IMG/VR virus record: IMGVR_UViG_3300045999_012725
Location: 1-22,369 of that record
Source of the DNA: a virus
Reading direction: 5' to 3' (one strand)
DNA: 22,369 nt
Part shown: positions 12,472 through 20,132 of the stretch, one piece after another
How positions within the stretch are numbered: position 1 is the first letter of the stretch
How the letters are laid out: each line of letters starts with the position of its first letter
Position numbers and translations under genes: made by a program
The notes under the pieces: model-generated
The model's database searches: none
What the model was told of the DNA's origin: nothing
Seen by the model: the letters and a program-made list of their open reading frames with translations, nothing else

Positions 12472-15101
12472 TTGATCAATTCGGGTTCTTCTATTCTTGC
12501 ATCAGTTTTCTTAAATAGTGTGTCCCCATAAAATTCTGTCCATTTTTCTTTATCCATACCTACTTCCACGATGGAGGGGTAATCATGGTATTTGGTTTTA
12601 TTTGAATCACGAACAGCAATGTTATTGATGCGAATGCCGCGTGCTTGTTTCATTTTGTAGACATTAAGTCCAAGCTGGTGCACGCACACATCCATAACAA
12701 GGGATTCAAATCGGCTACGGCCAAGGATATTACTATTGCTGCCACGAGAAAATTCACAGTAACTGGCGTACAACCACTCATCCCAATGGGAATAAATGTA
12801 GGTGGTGCCTGCACTGGTCTTGGCCAGACCAATTGCACTAGAGATACCTGGATCAAAAACCACACAATGACTCATCCAATCCATGATCTGGTTGGACTTA
12901 AGGATTTGCTCCTGGTGATGACGTGCAAAGAACTCAACTTTCTTGTTGGTTTCCATAAGATATTCCCGCATCTCAGGTTCTGTCATATCCAAGACCCAAT
13001 TCACAAGACCTGGGAGCATGGAAGCAAATTCACCAAAGGGTTTGCCTTTGTCATCCATATCAATGAGCGTTTTTTGCTCAGCGGATGAACCAGTAAATGG
13101 GCGATCGAAAGGAATTGTTAAGCGACGACGTGCCAAACCAGAGGTTGGATCTGTGGTTTGGATGGGTTCGTTGGCGGTGATCATGACCAGTCCATTGAAC
13201 TTAAATGGTTTTTGGCTACCAGCTTGGAACTTGCGTTCATTACGAATCAAATCACGACCGGTGATTGCTTTCAGTACTGAGACCGATCCGCCATAACGCT
13301 CCACATCATTAAAAAGCAAGAGCTTTTTCTTATAAAGATTGGCAGTTTCAAAACGATTTTTTTCCAGATGCTCCAGAGAAGAGATCATGGCGTTGTCATC
13401 GCCCACCAGTGCGTGCGCCAGGTTTGAATAGGTGGACTTACCCGATTTACCTGGGCCGACAATCTCAACAAACTTCTGAACTTCCGAGTGCCCCAGCAGT
13501 ACAGCACGCAACCAAGCCCGCAGCACCTGAGTCCGACCCCAGTGTTGATCTTGCGTGGACTTTAACCACTTAATGATTGGTTCACATCCCGCCGCTGGGT
13601 TGTAGTCATACGGAAGTTGTTGTGTGATGTAAAGCTCTTTACGGAAACCAGTCAGCTCCCGAGTATTGACATGAAGCACACCATTGGTGAACAGTAGGAG
13701 ATCATTGCCCTCGTACCAGTCATCGAAGATGGTACTGATCTTTAGTTGCTCTAGTACATCATTGATCATTTTCATGCTGTAGCCATTGGGCAACAGATTT
13801 TCTTTCACTTTTTCAAGCTTGTCTTTTAGATCGCCTTTGATTTCGTTATCTGAAAGGGGAGACCACAGGCCTTTGTTTTTATACTCGTAGATAAAAAAGG
13901 TGTTTTGGGCCTGGCTGAAGTGCAGATTATCTTTATAAAGCTGCAGCATTACATCTGCAATTTTGTCGTAAGAGGGATTACCGTTTCCTTCTTGTTTCTT
14001 TTTCTTACTGTTCTGTACTTTTACTTCAGTTGCCTGCCACTCAACCCTTGTAGGTGTCGGTGTTTCTTCAGGTTTAATTCCTAATTCGTTTTCTAATTCT
14101 TCTAACAGTTTGGACACGTGATCAAGGGTTTCGTCAGGGACATTTAGAGCTTTGTATTCTTGTTGCTCAAGAGGTGGTTTCCAACCGTGCTCTTGTGCAA
14201 TATGGAGGAGGGTACCAAGACCACGGCCGCCACCTTTACTAAAAGAAAGCCAACGTTTGTGGCACTCACCATCTTTGTATTTATCTGATTGCCGAGACCA
14301 TTGATCCCATTGTTCAAGAAGTGAATCATCCAACTGGTGCAGCACCTGACCAACGGTGATCCAAGTGTCGTAGTCATCAGCGGCATCAGGACCCATGCCC
14401 CACATACCATCGACCGCGAGCTTCATGTCACGCTCAAGATCGATGACGGTATTAATGGCAAATCCTGGTCCGACACGACGACTAACTTCTTTAGCTGGCG
14501 AACCTTGCTTGACGTTTTTATTGATGATGAGGGTGAGGAGCCAGTCTGGGAATTCCGGGATGTCAGGAATCCACTCGAATCCCATACCATCTGCGGTGTA
14601 GTAACCAGCGGTTTCAGGGTGAAGACCCATTAACACACCCTGGTGTTTACACCAAAGGATTTCAAGTTTTTCTAAGTTACCTTCTGCCTGCCAGACGTAC
14701 TTATTGCGGACAAAATGCTTTTGTTTTTCTCGTGCAATTTTGTATAGTTTGCGTTCACGTCCTTGTTTTCCGCTACAGATCGTTAGCGTTGGAGGAAGTG
14801 CGACATTAAATTCGGCGGTGTCCGCAAGTTCTGCGACCAGGTCATAGACCGTTGGCCCGTCGATATCCACCCAAACAAAACCGAAGGGATGATTAAAAAC
14901 AGGCCCAGACAGAAGTCCAACAGCCTTGCATTTACCTGTGATGATTTCTTCTTCAATGTCAGTGACGGTAAAGGGTTTGTTTTGCCAGCCAGCTGTGTAA
15001 GGATCTTTGTTACTGCCTAGGGGCGTAAGCGGCCAATCGATAGGGATGTAATCGAGCCGAATTTCGCCTGGCTTGATTGCTTGCTGGTTTTTACTGGTCA
15101 T
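12468..15101 (-). CDS. Primase-polymerase (PrimPol) fused to SF3 (D5-like) helicase
   Basis: This 877-residue replication protein has three regions. Residues about 15-190 resemble the archaeo-eukaryotic bifunctional primase/polymerase domain: WVDIDG (77-82) gives the catalytic Asp pair, with CSGKQGRERKLYKI and EILWCKHQGVLMGLHPETAG downstream. Residues about 225-305 look like a PriCT-2 linker (DYDTWITVGQVLHQLDD, KRWLSFSKGG). Residues about 375-700 are a D5/P4-type superfamily 3 helicase: Walker A GPGKSGKST (549-557), Walker B LLLFNDVE (594-601), motif C VMITANEP (639-646) and the arginine-rich ARRRLTIPFDRPF. The enzyme should prime and unwind the phage genome. It is framed by a small ORF overlapping by 11 bp upstream and speD overlapping by 4 bp downstream. 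Confidence 0.9.
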   Translation of the reverse strand: MTSKNQQAIKPGEIRLDYIPIDWPLTPLGSNKDPYTAGWQNKPFTVTDIEEEIITGKCKAVGLLSGPVFNHPFGFVWVDIDGPTVYDLVAELADTAEFNVALPPTLTICSGKQGRERKLYKIAREKQKHFVRNKYVWQAEGNLEKLEILWCKHQGVLMGLHPETAGYYTADGMGFEWIPDIPEFPDWLLTLIINKNVKQGSPAKEVSRRVGPGFAINTVIDLERDMKLAVDGMWGMGPDAADDYDTWITVGQVLHQLDDSLLEQWDQWSRQSDKYKDGECHKRWLSFSKGGGRGLGTLLHIAQEHGWKPPLEQQEYKALNVPDETLDHVSKLLEELENELGIKPEETPTPTRVEWQATEVKVQNSKKKKQEGNGNPSYDKIADVMLQLYKDNLHFSQAQNTFFIYEYKNKGLWSPLSDNEIKGDLKDKLEKVKENLLPNGYSMKMINDVLEQLKISTIFDDWYEGNDLLLFTNGVLHVNTRELTGFRKELYITQQLPYDYNPAAGCEPIIKWLKSTQDQHWGRTQVLRAWLRAVLLGHSEVQKFVEIVGPGKSGKSTYSNLAHALVGDDNAMISSLEHLEKNRFETANLYKKKLLLFNDVERYGGSVSVLKAITGRDLIRNERKFQAGSQKPFKFNGLVMITANEPIQTTDPTSGLARRRLTIPFDRPFTGSSAEQKTLIDMDDKGKPFGEFASMLPGLVNWVLDMTEPEMREYLMETNKKVEFFARHHQEQILKSNQIMDWMSHCVVFDPGISSAIGLAKTSAGTTYIYSHWDEWLYASYCEFSRGSNSNILGRSRFESLVMDVCVHQLGLNVYKMKQARGIRINNIAVRDSNKTKYHDYPSIVEVGMDKEKWTEFYGDTLFKKTDARIEEPELIN

Positions 15102-15282
15102 GAATCCCTTCCTGTTTTACTGTTACTTTAAAGTCTCGCTGGGGAAAGAAGTCCTCCTTTAGGATTAGAAAAGCATGAAGATGCATGTTGGTGGGCAGGC
15201 AAAAACAATCCCCATCAGCCGCACTTGACATGAGGCTTTGGAGAGTCTGCATCCACTCACCCACAGAAACGTGGATGTCCAT
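15091..15282 (-). CDS. Small hypothetical protein, 63 aa
   Basis: This 63-residue frame ends inside the first codons of the primase-helicase (11-bp overlap), a spacing common in this operon. The sequence SAADGDCFCLPTNMHLHAF, ILKEDFFPQRDFKVTVKQEG reads like a compact alpha/beta protein rather than random translation. An overlapping frame at 15165-15374 is possible but has the composition of a shadow. No family was recognised. Confidence 0.5.
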   Translation of the reverse strand: MDIHVSVGEWMQTLQSLMSSAADGDCFCLPTNMHLHAFLILKEDFFPQRDFKVTVKQEGIHDQ

Positions 15283-15351
15283 GGAGGGTGACTTGAGTGT
15301 CTCTTTATCCTACGGCGACCAATCCAGGACAACCCACAAGATTTTATTAAA

Positions 15352-15534
15352 TCACTGAGACTTATTAGACTCATCCTGTTTATATTTATTCCTCTTATCT
15401 ATCGAATTAAATTGATTCATTACTCTGTTATAAATATCAATTGCATCTTCTTTTGTTACAACAGCTTGCTCACAGGCAATGGTCCATGCAAGGCGCTTGC
15501 GACATTCCATTGGGTCTTGGGGGTTGTAGCTCAC
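15352..15534 (-). CDS. Small hypothetical protein, 60 aa
   Basis: A GTG at 15534, 16 bp after the nuclease stop, opens 60 residues: MECRKRLAWTIACEQAVVTK, EDAIDIYNRVMNQFNS and a polar tail (KRNKYKQDESNKSQ). It is probably all-helical and soluble. The position between nuclease and primase-helicase suggests an accessory role in DNA metabolism, without direct evidence. Confidence 0.55.
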   Translation of the reverse strand: MSYNPQDPMECRKRLAWTIACEQAVVTKEDAIDIYNRVMNQFNSIDKRNKYKQDESNKSQ

Positions 15535-15550
15535 TAGCCTACCAAAACAC

Positions 15551-16405
15551 CTAGATCAGATCTGGATCATACACATTGCAGTTTTCGATCTGCGTGTAAT
15601 ATTCCTCAACAATCTTAAGCCAGTCTTCTCGAAGAGAATCAAGGAATCGCCTGGAGATTTTGAAGATTTGTGTACGAACAGGCGTAGACACCAAAATGGC
15701 TGCTTGTTGTACAGTCATACCAAGCGTCTGTTCAATTGCAATGTCGTAGGCAGCCAACTGCTTGCAAGTTTTTTTAAATTTAAGGTGACCACCAAGCAGA
15801 TCCCTCCATTCCTGGGAGCCTTTTTCCAAATCTTTTGGCCACTTTCTACTGTATGGTTTGACACTTGTTTTTAAGTCTGCAAGCGTCAGTTTGTTATTGG
15901 CAACAGCAATAATATCAGGAGCACCAGCCCAAGCACGACCTTCGGAATCACAACCCCAGACGCGAGCCACGTCATCAGCGCCAATAGTAAAATTAAATTT
16001 ATCCAACACAGGGGATTCGGCCCAAAGCACTTCCTCGAATTGATCCAGAATTGGCGGCATGCCCGCCCAAAAATCTGCATAATCCTCTGGTATGTCTGGA
16101 TTCTTGTTGCCTTTGAGGTAGCACTCCATGCCGTAGTGGATGGCGGTACCCCTTTCAGCAGCAGATTCTTTAACACCGGGATTTGCTTTAGACCACATTT
16201 CAAGCTTCCGTTTGTTTGCTTCGGAAGCTGTCTCACTAATGATAGTAGTTACGGACGGTGCAGGTCCAGTGGGTAACGGAGTTGTATAGTGACGTTTTCC
16301 GTTAAGCGTAATTCTGGCTGCGGTCCGGTTAATTGACCGCATAACTTCTGGTTGCTCATCCTTGGCTTTGATCCAAGGATCTGATGTATTCAGTTTAGCA
16401 ACCAT
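15551..16405 (-). CDS. PD-(D/E)XK nuclease, RecB/Cas4-like exonuclease
   Basis: This 284-residue nuclease shows the full RecB-type motif set: RGTAIHYGMECYL (H90), AGAPDIIAVANNKLTLADLK with D164 and the D177-x-K179 catalytic pair, and QLAAYDIAIE (Q216, Y220), the trailing QxxxY motif. An N-terminal PSVTTIIS segment is also common in phage members of this family. It is expected to degrade or resect DNA ends during phage recombination, replication or host-genome breakdown. No CRISPR array or Cas1/Cas2 gene is present, so a Cas4 label is not warranted. It is the promoter-proximal gene of the minus-strand replication operon, divergent from the HLIP operon. Confidence 0.88.
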   Translation of the reverse strand: MVAKLNTSDPWIKAKDEQPEVMRSINRTAARITLNGKRHYTTPLPTGPAPSVTTIISETASEANKRKLEMWSKANPGVKESAAERGTAIHYGMECYLKGNKNPDIPEDYADFWAGMPPILDQFEEVLWAESPVLDKFNFTIGADDVARVWGCDSEGRAWAGAPDIIAVANNKLTLADLKTSVKPYSRKWPKDLEKGSQEWRDLLGGHLKFKKTCKQLAAYDIAIEQTLGMTVQQAAILVSTPVRTQIFKISRRFLDSLREDWLKIVEEYYTQIENCNVYDPDLI

Positions 16406-16414
16406 TGCAGGTTT

Positions 16415-16447
16415 TGTATATTGGTGTTAGTTTATCACGTGTGTCAA
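16415..16447 (-). promoter_or_regulatory. Possible promoter in the divergent nuclease/HLIP gap
   Basis: The 51-bp gap 16406-16456 must hold promoters for both operons. Read on the minus strand, it has a perfect -35 hexamer TTGACA (16447-16442). A TATACA -10-like hexamer lies at 16420-16415, but the 21-bp spacer is longer than the usual 17, so host sigma-factor use is doubtful. A CACGTG palindrome lies between the hexamers. No good plus-strand promoter was seen. Confidence 0.3.
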
Positions 16448-16456
16448 CAGAGTGTG

Positions 16457-16552
16457 ATGGACGATTTCAAATACGCAATCATCTCGATTCTTGGAGCTAT
16501 GCTGGCAGTAGCATCCCTGGATCTATACCTGTTCATTCACACTTCCAGATGA
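16457..16552 (+). CDS. 31-aa single-helix membrane peptide
   Basis: ATG at 16457 opens a 31-residue peptide (MDDFKYAIISILGAMLAVAS, then LDLYLFIHTSR) with one hydrophobic helix at about residues 6-26, a negative N-terminus and a basic C-terminus. Its TGA overlaps the HLIP start in an ATGA junction, the coupling used elsewhere in this genome, which supports it as a real gene. Size and layout resemble the one-helix subunits of photosystems and cytochrome b6f, but it does not match PsbM, PsbT, PetN, PetM or PsaM as I remember them. Function is unknown. Confidence 0.6.
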   Translation: MDDFKYAIISILGAMLAVASLDLYLFIHTSR

Positions 16553-16791
16553 ATAAATTTGTACTAACCATTCAAGGTTATATCAGTTGTTTTGGTTGGA
16601 TTTTTACCGAAACCTACAAAGCAATCTTGGAACAATGCCCTGACCTTAAGCTATGGGACATACCAACCCATCCAGATGACTTTCTATGTTATGCAGAGCG
16701 TGTGAATGGACGCTTGGCTATGCTTGCATTAACTGGCATCCTGGGCTGGAAATACATTAATTTAATTTATGCTGCTCATCATGTCCAGTAA
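16549..16791 (+). CDS. hli: High-light-inducible protein (HLIP)
   Basis: This 80-residue one-helix chlorophyll-binding protein has the signature AERVNGRLAMLALTGILG near residues 49-66, the ExxNGRxAM motif that ligates chlorophyll in the HLIP/LHC superfamily. The ~45 residues before it (LTIQGYISCFGWIFTETYKA) are longer than in the smallest cyanophage HLIPs. I start at ATG 16549 rather than upstream at 16405 because a 31-aa gene fills that stretch and overlaps by 4 bp. HLIPs protect photosystems under stress and are carried by many cyanophages, so this is the strongest evidence for the host type. Confidence 0.88.
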   Translation: MNKFVLTIQGYISCFGWIFTETYKAILEQCPDLKLWDIPTHPDDFLCYAERVNGRLAMLALTGILGWKYINLIYAAHHVQ

Positions 16792-16942
16792 TCTTACTAG
16801 GTTTTACTACGACGTTGATGAAGACTGTCGCACTGGTTGTTTTAATGGCAAAATCTTTGACGATGTTGAAACCATAGAAGCTGATGTATTTGAAGAGAAG
16901 CTAAAGTTGCAGGACATTGACTATTTGCGTGTTGACTTGTGA
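16781..16942 (+). CDS. Small acidic protein, 53 aa
   Basis: ATG at 16781 opens a 53-residue frame (MSSNLTRFYYDVDEDCRTGC to LQDIDYLRVDL) rich in Asp and Glu. It overlaps the end of the HLIP gene by 11 bp, and its TGA shares a base with the start of the GT2 gene (TGATG), so it is held between two genes by coupling. The pattern of alternating beta-like segments and an acidic helix (ADVFEEKLKLQD) suggests a small folded protein; no family was recognised. Confidence 0.6.
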   Translation: MSSNLTRFYYDVDEDCRTGCFNGKIFDDVETIEADVFEEKLKLQDIDYLRVDL

Positions 16943-17676
16943 TGTCTAAACCTATTGAGATGATTGGCACCATGGTGCTCAAGGGTGCTGATGACTTAAT
17001 AAATCAATTTGATTGTATTGATTACCCTGTTAAACGATACTTTATTCTCGACAATTCACAGGGAGACCCTGATGTTTTAAATGCAATCATTGGCATTAAA
17101 AATACACCTTCTAAATATGTAAATGAAATTAAAGTTGTTCACAACGTTACTAACGTAGGTTTTTCGGGATCTATCAATCAAATTATTAAGCAAAACACAG
17201 ACTGCCCCTACTGGTGCATCTTGTCAGTTGACTGGCACCCTAAGCCAGGACAGTTAAAGAAACTTGGTAAACGCCTGAAAGATCCGTTTGTTGGTATCTT
17301 ATGTGACGAAAGCCAAAACGGTTATTCGTCGATGGTATTTACGCCAGAACTTCTTTATGAAGTCGGCTACCTGGATGAAAATTTCTTCCCTGCTTATTAC
17401 GAAGACAACGACCATCGTTATCGCATGAAGTTGGCGGGGCTTGAATGGGAGTATTTACCTCTTCAATACACGCATCGCGTTAGTTCAACTCTCAAAAGTA
17501 GCGAAGAGTTTCAAAAGAAAAATCAAATGACGTTTGCTGAAAACTGTAGATATTACATTGAGAAATGGGGCGGCACCCCAACTCAAGAGAAGTACGAGAC
17601 GCCCTTTAATATGGACCTGCCTATCGACTATTGGCTCTATGATCCTGTACGTAGCGAACGGCAACAATGGACTTAA
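16942..17676 (+). CDS. GT2-family glycosyltransferase
   Basis: This 244-residue protein resembles inverting GT-A glycosyltransferases of family 2. VTNVGFSGSINQIIKQ (about 69-84) is the NxGFxxxxN nucleotide-sugar segment. LSVDWHP (about 94-100) stands where the DxD-like metal site lies (usually NNDxxP; here a single Asp). GYLDENFFPAYYEDNDHRYR (about 142-161) supplies the ED catalytic-base motif. There is no membrane segment. The start at 16942 is preferred over the GTG one codon earlier because of the TGATG junction. With the epimerase and dehydrase that follow, it probably attaches a modified sugar to a host or virion glycan. Confidence 0.8.
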   Translation: MSKPIEMIGTMVLKGADDLINQFDCIDYPVKRYFILDNSQGDPDVLNAIIGIKNTPSKYVNEIKVVHNVTNVGFSGSINQIIKQNTDCPYWCILSVDWHPKPGQLKKLGKRLKDPFVGILCDESQNGYSSMVFTPELLYEVGYLDENFFPAYYEDNDHRYRMKLAGLEWEYLPLQYTHRVSSTLKSSEEFQKKNQMTFAENCRYYIEKWGGTPTQEKYETPFNMDLPIDYWLYDPVRSERQQWT

Positions 17677-18533
17677 GTCTGTACGGAAGCACGGGCATTA
17701 TTGGCTCATACTTCCAAGAATTATTTCCATCGCTTTCGGTACCAAGAGATCTCCTTACACCTGGTAGCAAACGCGTCTTGTACTTGATTAGTACAACAGA
17801 CAATGAAACATTTAAAGAAGATCCCCTGATTGATGTTAATACCAATCTGGTGGAGTTAATGCGGCGGCTTGATGCTTGCCGCAAAGCGGGAGTCAAAGAA
17901 TTTAATTTTGTAAGCAGCTGGTTTGTATATGGTCCGACTCATCGTCGGCCCCATGAGTTTGTTGATTGCAAGCCGCATGGTTTTTATTCCATTACCAAGT
18001 ACACAGCAGAGCAACTTGTTAAGGAATACTGTACAGAATTTAAGATTGACTATCGAATTTTACGGCTAGGCAATGTGTATGGAGGCCCAGACTCTGGAAC
18101 ATCTAAACGTAATGCTCTTCACTTTTTGATTAACCGACTTAAAAAGAAAGAGTCCATCAGAGTAATGAATTATGTGACACGTGACTTCATTCACATATTA
18201 GACACGTGTAGAGCAATTGCTCTCGTTTGCAGCCTTGGCGAATTGAATACGATCTACAACATTGGCACGGGTAAAGCGACTGAACTGCTAAAAGCCGTCG
18301 AGTATGCAAATGAATTGCTGGGTAATCCAGCAGATATCTATCGATTTGATCCTCCACATGTTTATAATCAAGCCATACGTTTCAGCCTTGATTGTGGATC
18401 ATTGAACAATCTTGGTTTTGAACCTATATTTGATATCTATCAAGGGTTAGAAGATCTATGCCTGCATCGAAAGTTCTGTACTCCGGACCGTACTTTGATG
18501 GCGAAGAAATTAAAGCAGCAATCCAAACCCTAG
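17667..18533 (+). CDS. NAD-dependent epimerase/dehydratase (extended SDR)
   Basis: This 288-residue nucleotide-sugar-modifying SDR has an N-terminal GSTGIIG (GxxGxxG, residues 7-13), a catalytic Ser in FVSSWFVYGP (about 81-90) and the YSITK pair Y107/K111. RLGNVYGG follows as in epimerases. The N-terminus is unusually short before the first glycine, leaving only five residues of strand. The start overlaps the GT2 gene by 10 bp. The last 25 residues (LHRKFCTPDRTLMAKKLKQQ and on) are read through the next gene in another frame and look like a late extension rather than family sequence. The substrate is probably an NDP- or GDP-hexose. Confidence 0.8.
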   Translation: MDLSLYGSTGIIGSYFQELFPSLSVPRDLLTPGSKRVLYLISTTDNETFKEDPLIDVNTNLVELMRRLDACRKAGVKEFNFVSSWFVYGPTHRRPHEFVDCKPHGFYSITKYTAEQLVKEYCTEFKIDYRILRLGNVYGGPDSGTSKRNALHFLINRLKKKESIRVMNYVTRDFIHILDTCRAIALVCSLGELNTIYNIGTGKATELLKAVEYANELLGNPADIYRFDPPHVYNQAIRFSLDCGSLNNLGFEPIFDIYQGLEDLCLHRKFCTPDRTLMAKKLKQQSKP

Positions 18534-19714
18534 AAGAAGGTAAGTGGTTTCCTGCTGGTAGGCAGGTTGATAAATTTGAACGTGCGTTTTCCAAACGATT
18601 TGGTTTTGAGTCGTCACTGATGGTGAATAGCGGCAGTTCCGCCAACCTGGTGATGATTGCTGCATTGAAAAAATATTTTGAATGGCCGGATGGCGCAGAG
18701 ATTATTGTTAGTGTTGTTGGTTTTCCAACTACGGTCAACCCAATTATCCAGAATGGTTTGACTCCAAAATTTGTGGACATTACCTGGGATGATTTAAATT
18801 GGGACCTCTCGCAGGTCAAAGATGCCATCACGGATAAAACAGTTGCAGTTTTTAGCAGCCCTGTGTTGGGTAATTGTTACGATCTGGACCGTTTACTCGA
18901 TATCTGTGAAAGGCATTCATTGAAATATATTGCAGACAACTGCGATTCCCTTGGTTCCAAGTGGGATGGCGAGTACCTGACTAAGCATGCCGTCGCAGCA
19001 TCTTGTTCTTTTTATCCAGCACACCACATCACTACTCTTGAAGGTGGGATGGTGTCATCTAATCTTCCTGGGCTGACGACATTGGCACGTCAGTTTGCCT
19101 GGTGGGGACGAGATTGTTATTGCGTTGGAGAGTGCAATATGCTTGCCAATGGTTCATGCGGCAAACGATTTGATACATGGCTACCTGATTACGATGTAGT
19201 TGTAGATCACAAATATGTATTCAGTCAAATTGGATACAACCTCAAGCCCTTGGACCTACAAGGTGCAGTGGGTCTTGTACAGCTAGAAAAGTTTGATGAG
19301 ATTCATACGATTCGTCGGTTAAACTACAAGACAATTGTTAATTATTTCCAAGACTATCCAAATGAAGTTCAAATCATCGGAGAAAAATTACCAGCAGAAA
19401 CGTCGTGGTTTGGCGTCCCGATTGTCTGTGACAACCCAAAGGTTAAACAGGCGCTTCAACAGCATCTGGAAACAAAAGGTATACAGACACGTAATTATTT
19501 TGCTGGTAATTTATTACTCCATCCAGCTTACTCTCATCTTGGCAATGCCAAAGATTATCCCAATGCTTATGAAGTCCTCAAGCGAGTCTTCTTCTTGGGT
19601 ACATCTCCAGCTCTTACATATAATGACCTTTGTTATGTAGGGGAAACCATCCATTCATTTATGGTAAATACACCTATTTCATGTGATGGTTACTCTTGCC
19701 GGTTTAACGTATAG
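18458..19714 (+). CDS. PMP-type sugar 3-dehydrase (E1/RfbH- or ColD-like, DegT/DnrJ/EryC1 fold)
   Basis: This 418-residue DegT/DnrJ/EryC1-fold enzyme has the usual active-site Lys replaced by His: SFYPAHHITTLEGGMV (H189/H190). That is the hallmark of the dehydrases RfbH/E1 and ColD, which make 3-deoxysugars. VNSGSSANL binds the phosphate and IADNCDSLGS supplies the PMP-ring Asp. Cys162, Cys220 and Cys222 follow the C-x57-C-x-C spacing of the E1 [2Fe-2S] site; the last ligand is C226 or C234 instead of the expected x7 spacing. It overlaps the epimerase gene by 76 bp. An E1 enzyme normally needs a ferredoxin-type reductase (E3), and none is visible here. Confidence 0.85.
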   Translation: MPASKVLYSGPYFDGEEIKAAIQTLEEGKWFPAGRQVDKFERAFSKRFGFESSLMVNSGSSANLVMIAALKKYFEWPDGAEIIVSVVGFPTTVNPIIQNGLTPKFVDITWDDLNWDLSQVKDAITDKTVAVFSSPVLGNCYDLDRLLDICERHSLKYIADNCDSLGSKWDGEYLTKHAVAASCSFYPAHHITTLEGGMVSSNLPGLTTLARQFAWWGRDCYCVGECNMLANGSCGKRFDTWLPDYDVVVDHKYVFSQIGYNLKPLDLQGAVGLVQLEKFDEIHTIRRLNYKTIVNYFQDYPNEVQIIGEKLPAETSWFGVPIVCDNPKVKQALQQHLETKGIQTRNYFAGNLLLHPAYSHLGNAKDYPNAYEVLKRVFFLGTSPALTYNDLCYVGETIHSFMVNTPISCDGYSCRFNV

Positions 19715-19783
19715 TTAATATATGCGCTGATAATCCACATGCTGTTAATTGGTCCTATAGTTAGAACACCCAAAGAGTCTGAA

Positions 19784-19993
19784 ATGTCTTTATCCACTCA
19801 AGTCAAAGAGTCGATTGAACAAGCCGCTAATTGTATGCGCGATGCATTAGCTTTTGCTGCACGCACAGAGCATCCCATTACGATCACCACGATTTCAGAT
19901 ATCCTCTGTCGCCTGGAATCCCTGGAGCAAGTCGATGAATTGATGAATCAATTTGGACGTAAAGATGAAGGAACGACGCGGCCTAACCGATGA
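19784..19993 (+). CDS. Small conserved cyanophage-type protein, 69 aa
   Basis: I start this gene at the ATG at 19784 (MSLSTQVKESIEQAANCMRD) instead of 19739 because the former begins a helical repeat-like sequence I recall from cyanophage hypothetical proteins: ALAFAARTEHPITITTISDI, LCRLESLEQVDELMNQF. A purine-rich AAAGAG precedes it by about 7 nt. It is all-helical, soluble, and lies at the start of a run of tiny overlapping genes. Its role is unknown. Confidence 0.65.
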   Translation: MSLSTQVKESIEQAANCMRDALAFAARTEHPITITTISDILCRLESLEQVDELMNQFGRKDEGTTRPNR

Positions 19994-20132
19994 AGAACGC
20001 CTAGAGAAATATTTTGAAGAGTTAAGGCGTTGGATGCCACCCCCACCCGCAGATTGGGCAGTGAATGCTAAACCATGTAGGTGGGCTAAAATATTAGAAG
20101 AAAAGAAAGATAATCCTGATGCCACAGGATGA
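19965..20132 (+). CDS. Small hypothetical protein, 55 aa
   Basis: ATG at 19965 opens MKERRGLTDEERLEKYFEEL, RRWMPPPPADWAVNAKPCRW and a Lys-rich end. The frame overlaps the previous gene by 29 bp and the next by 14 bp. A charged helix, a PPPP turn and a WAVNAKPCRW segment look like coding sequence. No family was recognised. The overlaps on both sides and the absence of any competing gene make it likely but not certain. Confidence 0.55.
   Translation: MKERRGLTDEERLEKYFEELRRWMPPPPADWAVNAKPCRWAKILEEKKDNPDATG

Noticed and set aside
15551-16405. Cas4 of a CRISPR system
   Set aside because: The motifs are those of the wider RecB-type nuclease family; no repeat array and no Cas1 or Cas2 gene in the window, and no four-cysteine cluster typical of Cas4.
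16457-16552. Assigning the 31-aa peptide to a named photosystem or b6f subunit
   Set aside because: Size and topology fit, but the residues do not match PsbM, PsbT, PetN, PetM or PsaM as I know them.
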